Below are positions 31,051 to 31,640 of a DNA stretch of 31,640 nt, in pieces. The stretch spans positions 42,154 through 73,793 of the forward strand of contig MNCI01022264.1 in assembly GCA_015680685.1 (NCBI GenBank), given 5' to 3'. This DNA comes from Gnetum montanum (lineage: Eukaryota > Streptophyta > Gnetopsida > Gnetales > Gnetaceae). A program made the translations under genes and the position numbers. Numbering within the stretch: position 1 is the first letter of the stretch; every line of letters starts with the position of its first letter. Under the pieces are notes generated by a model, which ran no database searches, was not told the DNA's origin, and saw nothing but the letters and a program-made list of their open reading frames with translations.

Positions 31051-31640
31051 ATGTTAACAAGTATGAAGTTCATCGTGTCCATGTAGATAATGGGATAGTA
31101 ACTAACATGATATCATTTACCATTATTGAAAAACTAGGCCTAATTGAAAACATCTAGGAAATATCTACCTCTACACTTAAGTCATTCAATAGTCCATAGT
31201 TATCTATACAATGCTCTATCTCATTAAACTTTGTAGCCAAGGAACATTTTCCCACATTAGCCAACTTCTTAGTGGTCAAAGAGACACTCATTTTAACTTG
31301 ATCCTAGGAAGATCATGGTTGGCTAAGCTTCGAGTGGTCTCATCTCCTATACATCAAGAGATTCATTTGTGATATGAGAGTTGTGAAATTGTGATTCATG
31401 GGAACAACATGTTTCTATCATCAATGAATAATGTCAACACTAAATAAGGATTGGAGGTGGAGTTTCAAGATGAAACTCCCAATGCTCAGGCTAAGGGCAA
31501 TAAAAAAAACAACAACAATGCCAACATTGCCAACTCTACAATGTCAAATGACCAAATAGAATACCTACCACTTGCTATATTTAACAAGAGGAATAGTGAG
31601 CATAGATTTATGAAAATGAAGTTCCTTGATCTATTGGAGA
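31051..31640 (+). pseudogene. pro: Aspartic protease and following segment of copy G
   Basis: APLPITIHVNKYEVHRVHVD leads into DNGIVTNMISFTIIEKLGL (about 31084-31140), the active-site Asp followed by Asn-Gly, as is common in non-chromovirus plant gypsy proteases. After a stop and shifts, LILGRSWLAKLRVVSSPIHQ (31300-31360) gives the conserved I-L-G-R-x-W end strand. Beyond it, IVIHGNNMFLSSMNNVN and EYLPLAIFNKRN read open to the window edge apart from one TAA at 31445. RT would lie beyond the window. Confidence 0.75.

Larger units (their letters stand above)
26675..31640 (+). mobile_element. Old Tat-like Ty3/gypsy element, copy G (5' part)
   Basis: LTR (26675-27736), primer site (27743-27760), leader with minisatellite, gag (about 28580-31050) and protease (31051-31400), then a partly open post-protease segment to the window edge. 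Gag aligns with copy A almost throughout and protease with copy D. It is AT-shifted with many stops. Its position directly against the chromovirus protease suggests it inserted into that element, but the left LTR terminus is not clear enough to prove it. Confidence 0.78.

Overview
The window looks like nuclear intergenic DNA from a seed plant, probably one with a large, repeat-rich genome. Almost everything recognisable is LTR-retrotransposon debris (Ty3/gypsy Tat-like elements and a chromovirus), most of it very AT-rich and full of stops. No intact protein gene, rRNA, tRNA or CRISPR array was found, and nothing looks bacterial. The species cannot be told from the sequence.

Layout. (A) 1-4577, minus strand: the 5' half of a comparatively fresh, GC-richer Tat-like element. 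It has a 1.34-kb LTR with a TATA box and a cluster of CpG-rich hairpin repeats, a primer-binding site, and a gag frame that stays in register for 996 codons to the window edge, broken only by ten nonsense codons. (B) 4615-5526, plus: an unrecognised spliced-gene fragment whose reading frame continues through two plausible introns, cut off by an LTR. (C) 5527-6362: an 836-bp LTR of another family. (D) 6969-about 22190, plus: a very old Tat-like element (LTR, gag, protease, RT-RNase H, second RNase H, integrase). (E) 9990-15634, minus: a 5.6-kb LTR element inserted into the gag of D. It has two direct LTRs, a TACCT target duplication, a degraded initiator-Met-type primer site and a polypurine tract. 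It has no visible pol, but carries a decayed CCR4/Angel/Nocturnin-type exonuclease-endonuclease-phosphatase (EEP) pseudogene on its own sense strand. (F) 22242-about 26640, minus: a decayed chromovirus (protease, RT, RNase H, integrase, chromodomain, probable 3' LTR), truncated at its 5' end. (G) 26675-31640, plus: a second old Tat-like element related to A, with LTR, primer site, a 15-bp minisatellite in the leader, gag and protease, running off the window.

A, D and G share LTR and/or gag-protease similarity at very different levels of decay. A keeps CpG and GC, whereas D and G are shifted to A/T, mostly as expected from C-to-T loss in methylated DNA. The most interesting observation is the nuclease pseudogene inside E, which looks like host-transcript capture by a non-autonomous LTR element. 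Next are the all-C-to-T pattern of stops in A and the hairpin array in its U3. All domain calls come from reading translated motifs by eye; no database search was possible.
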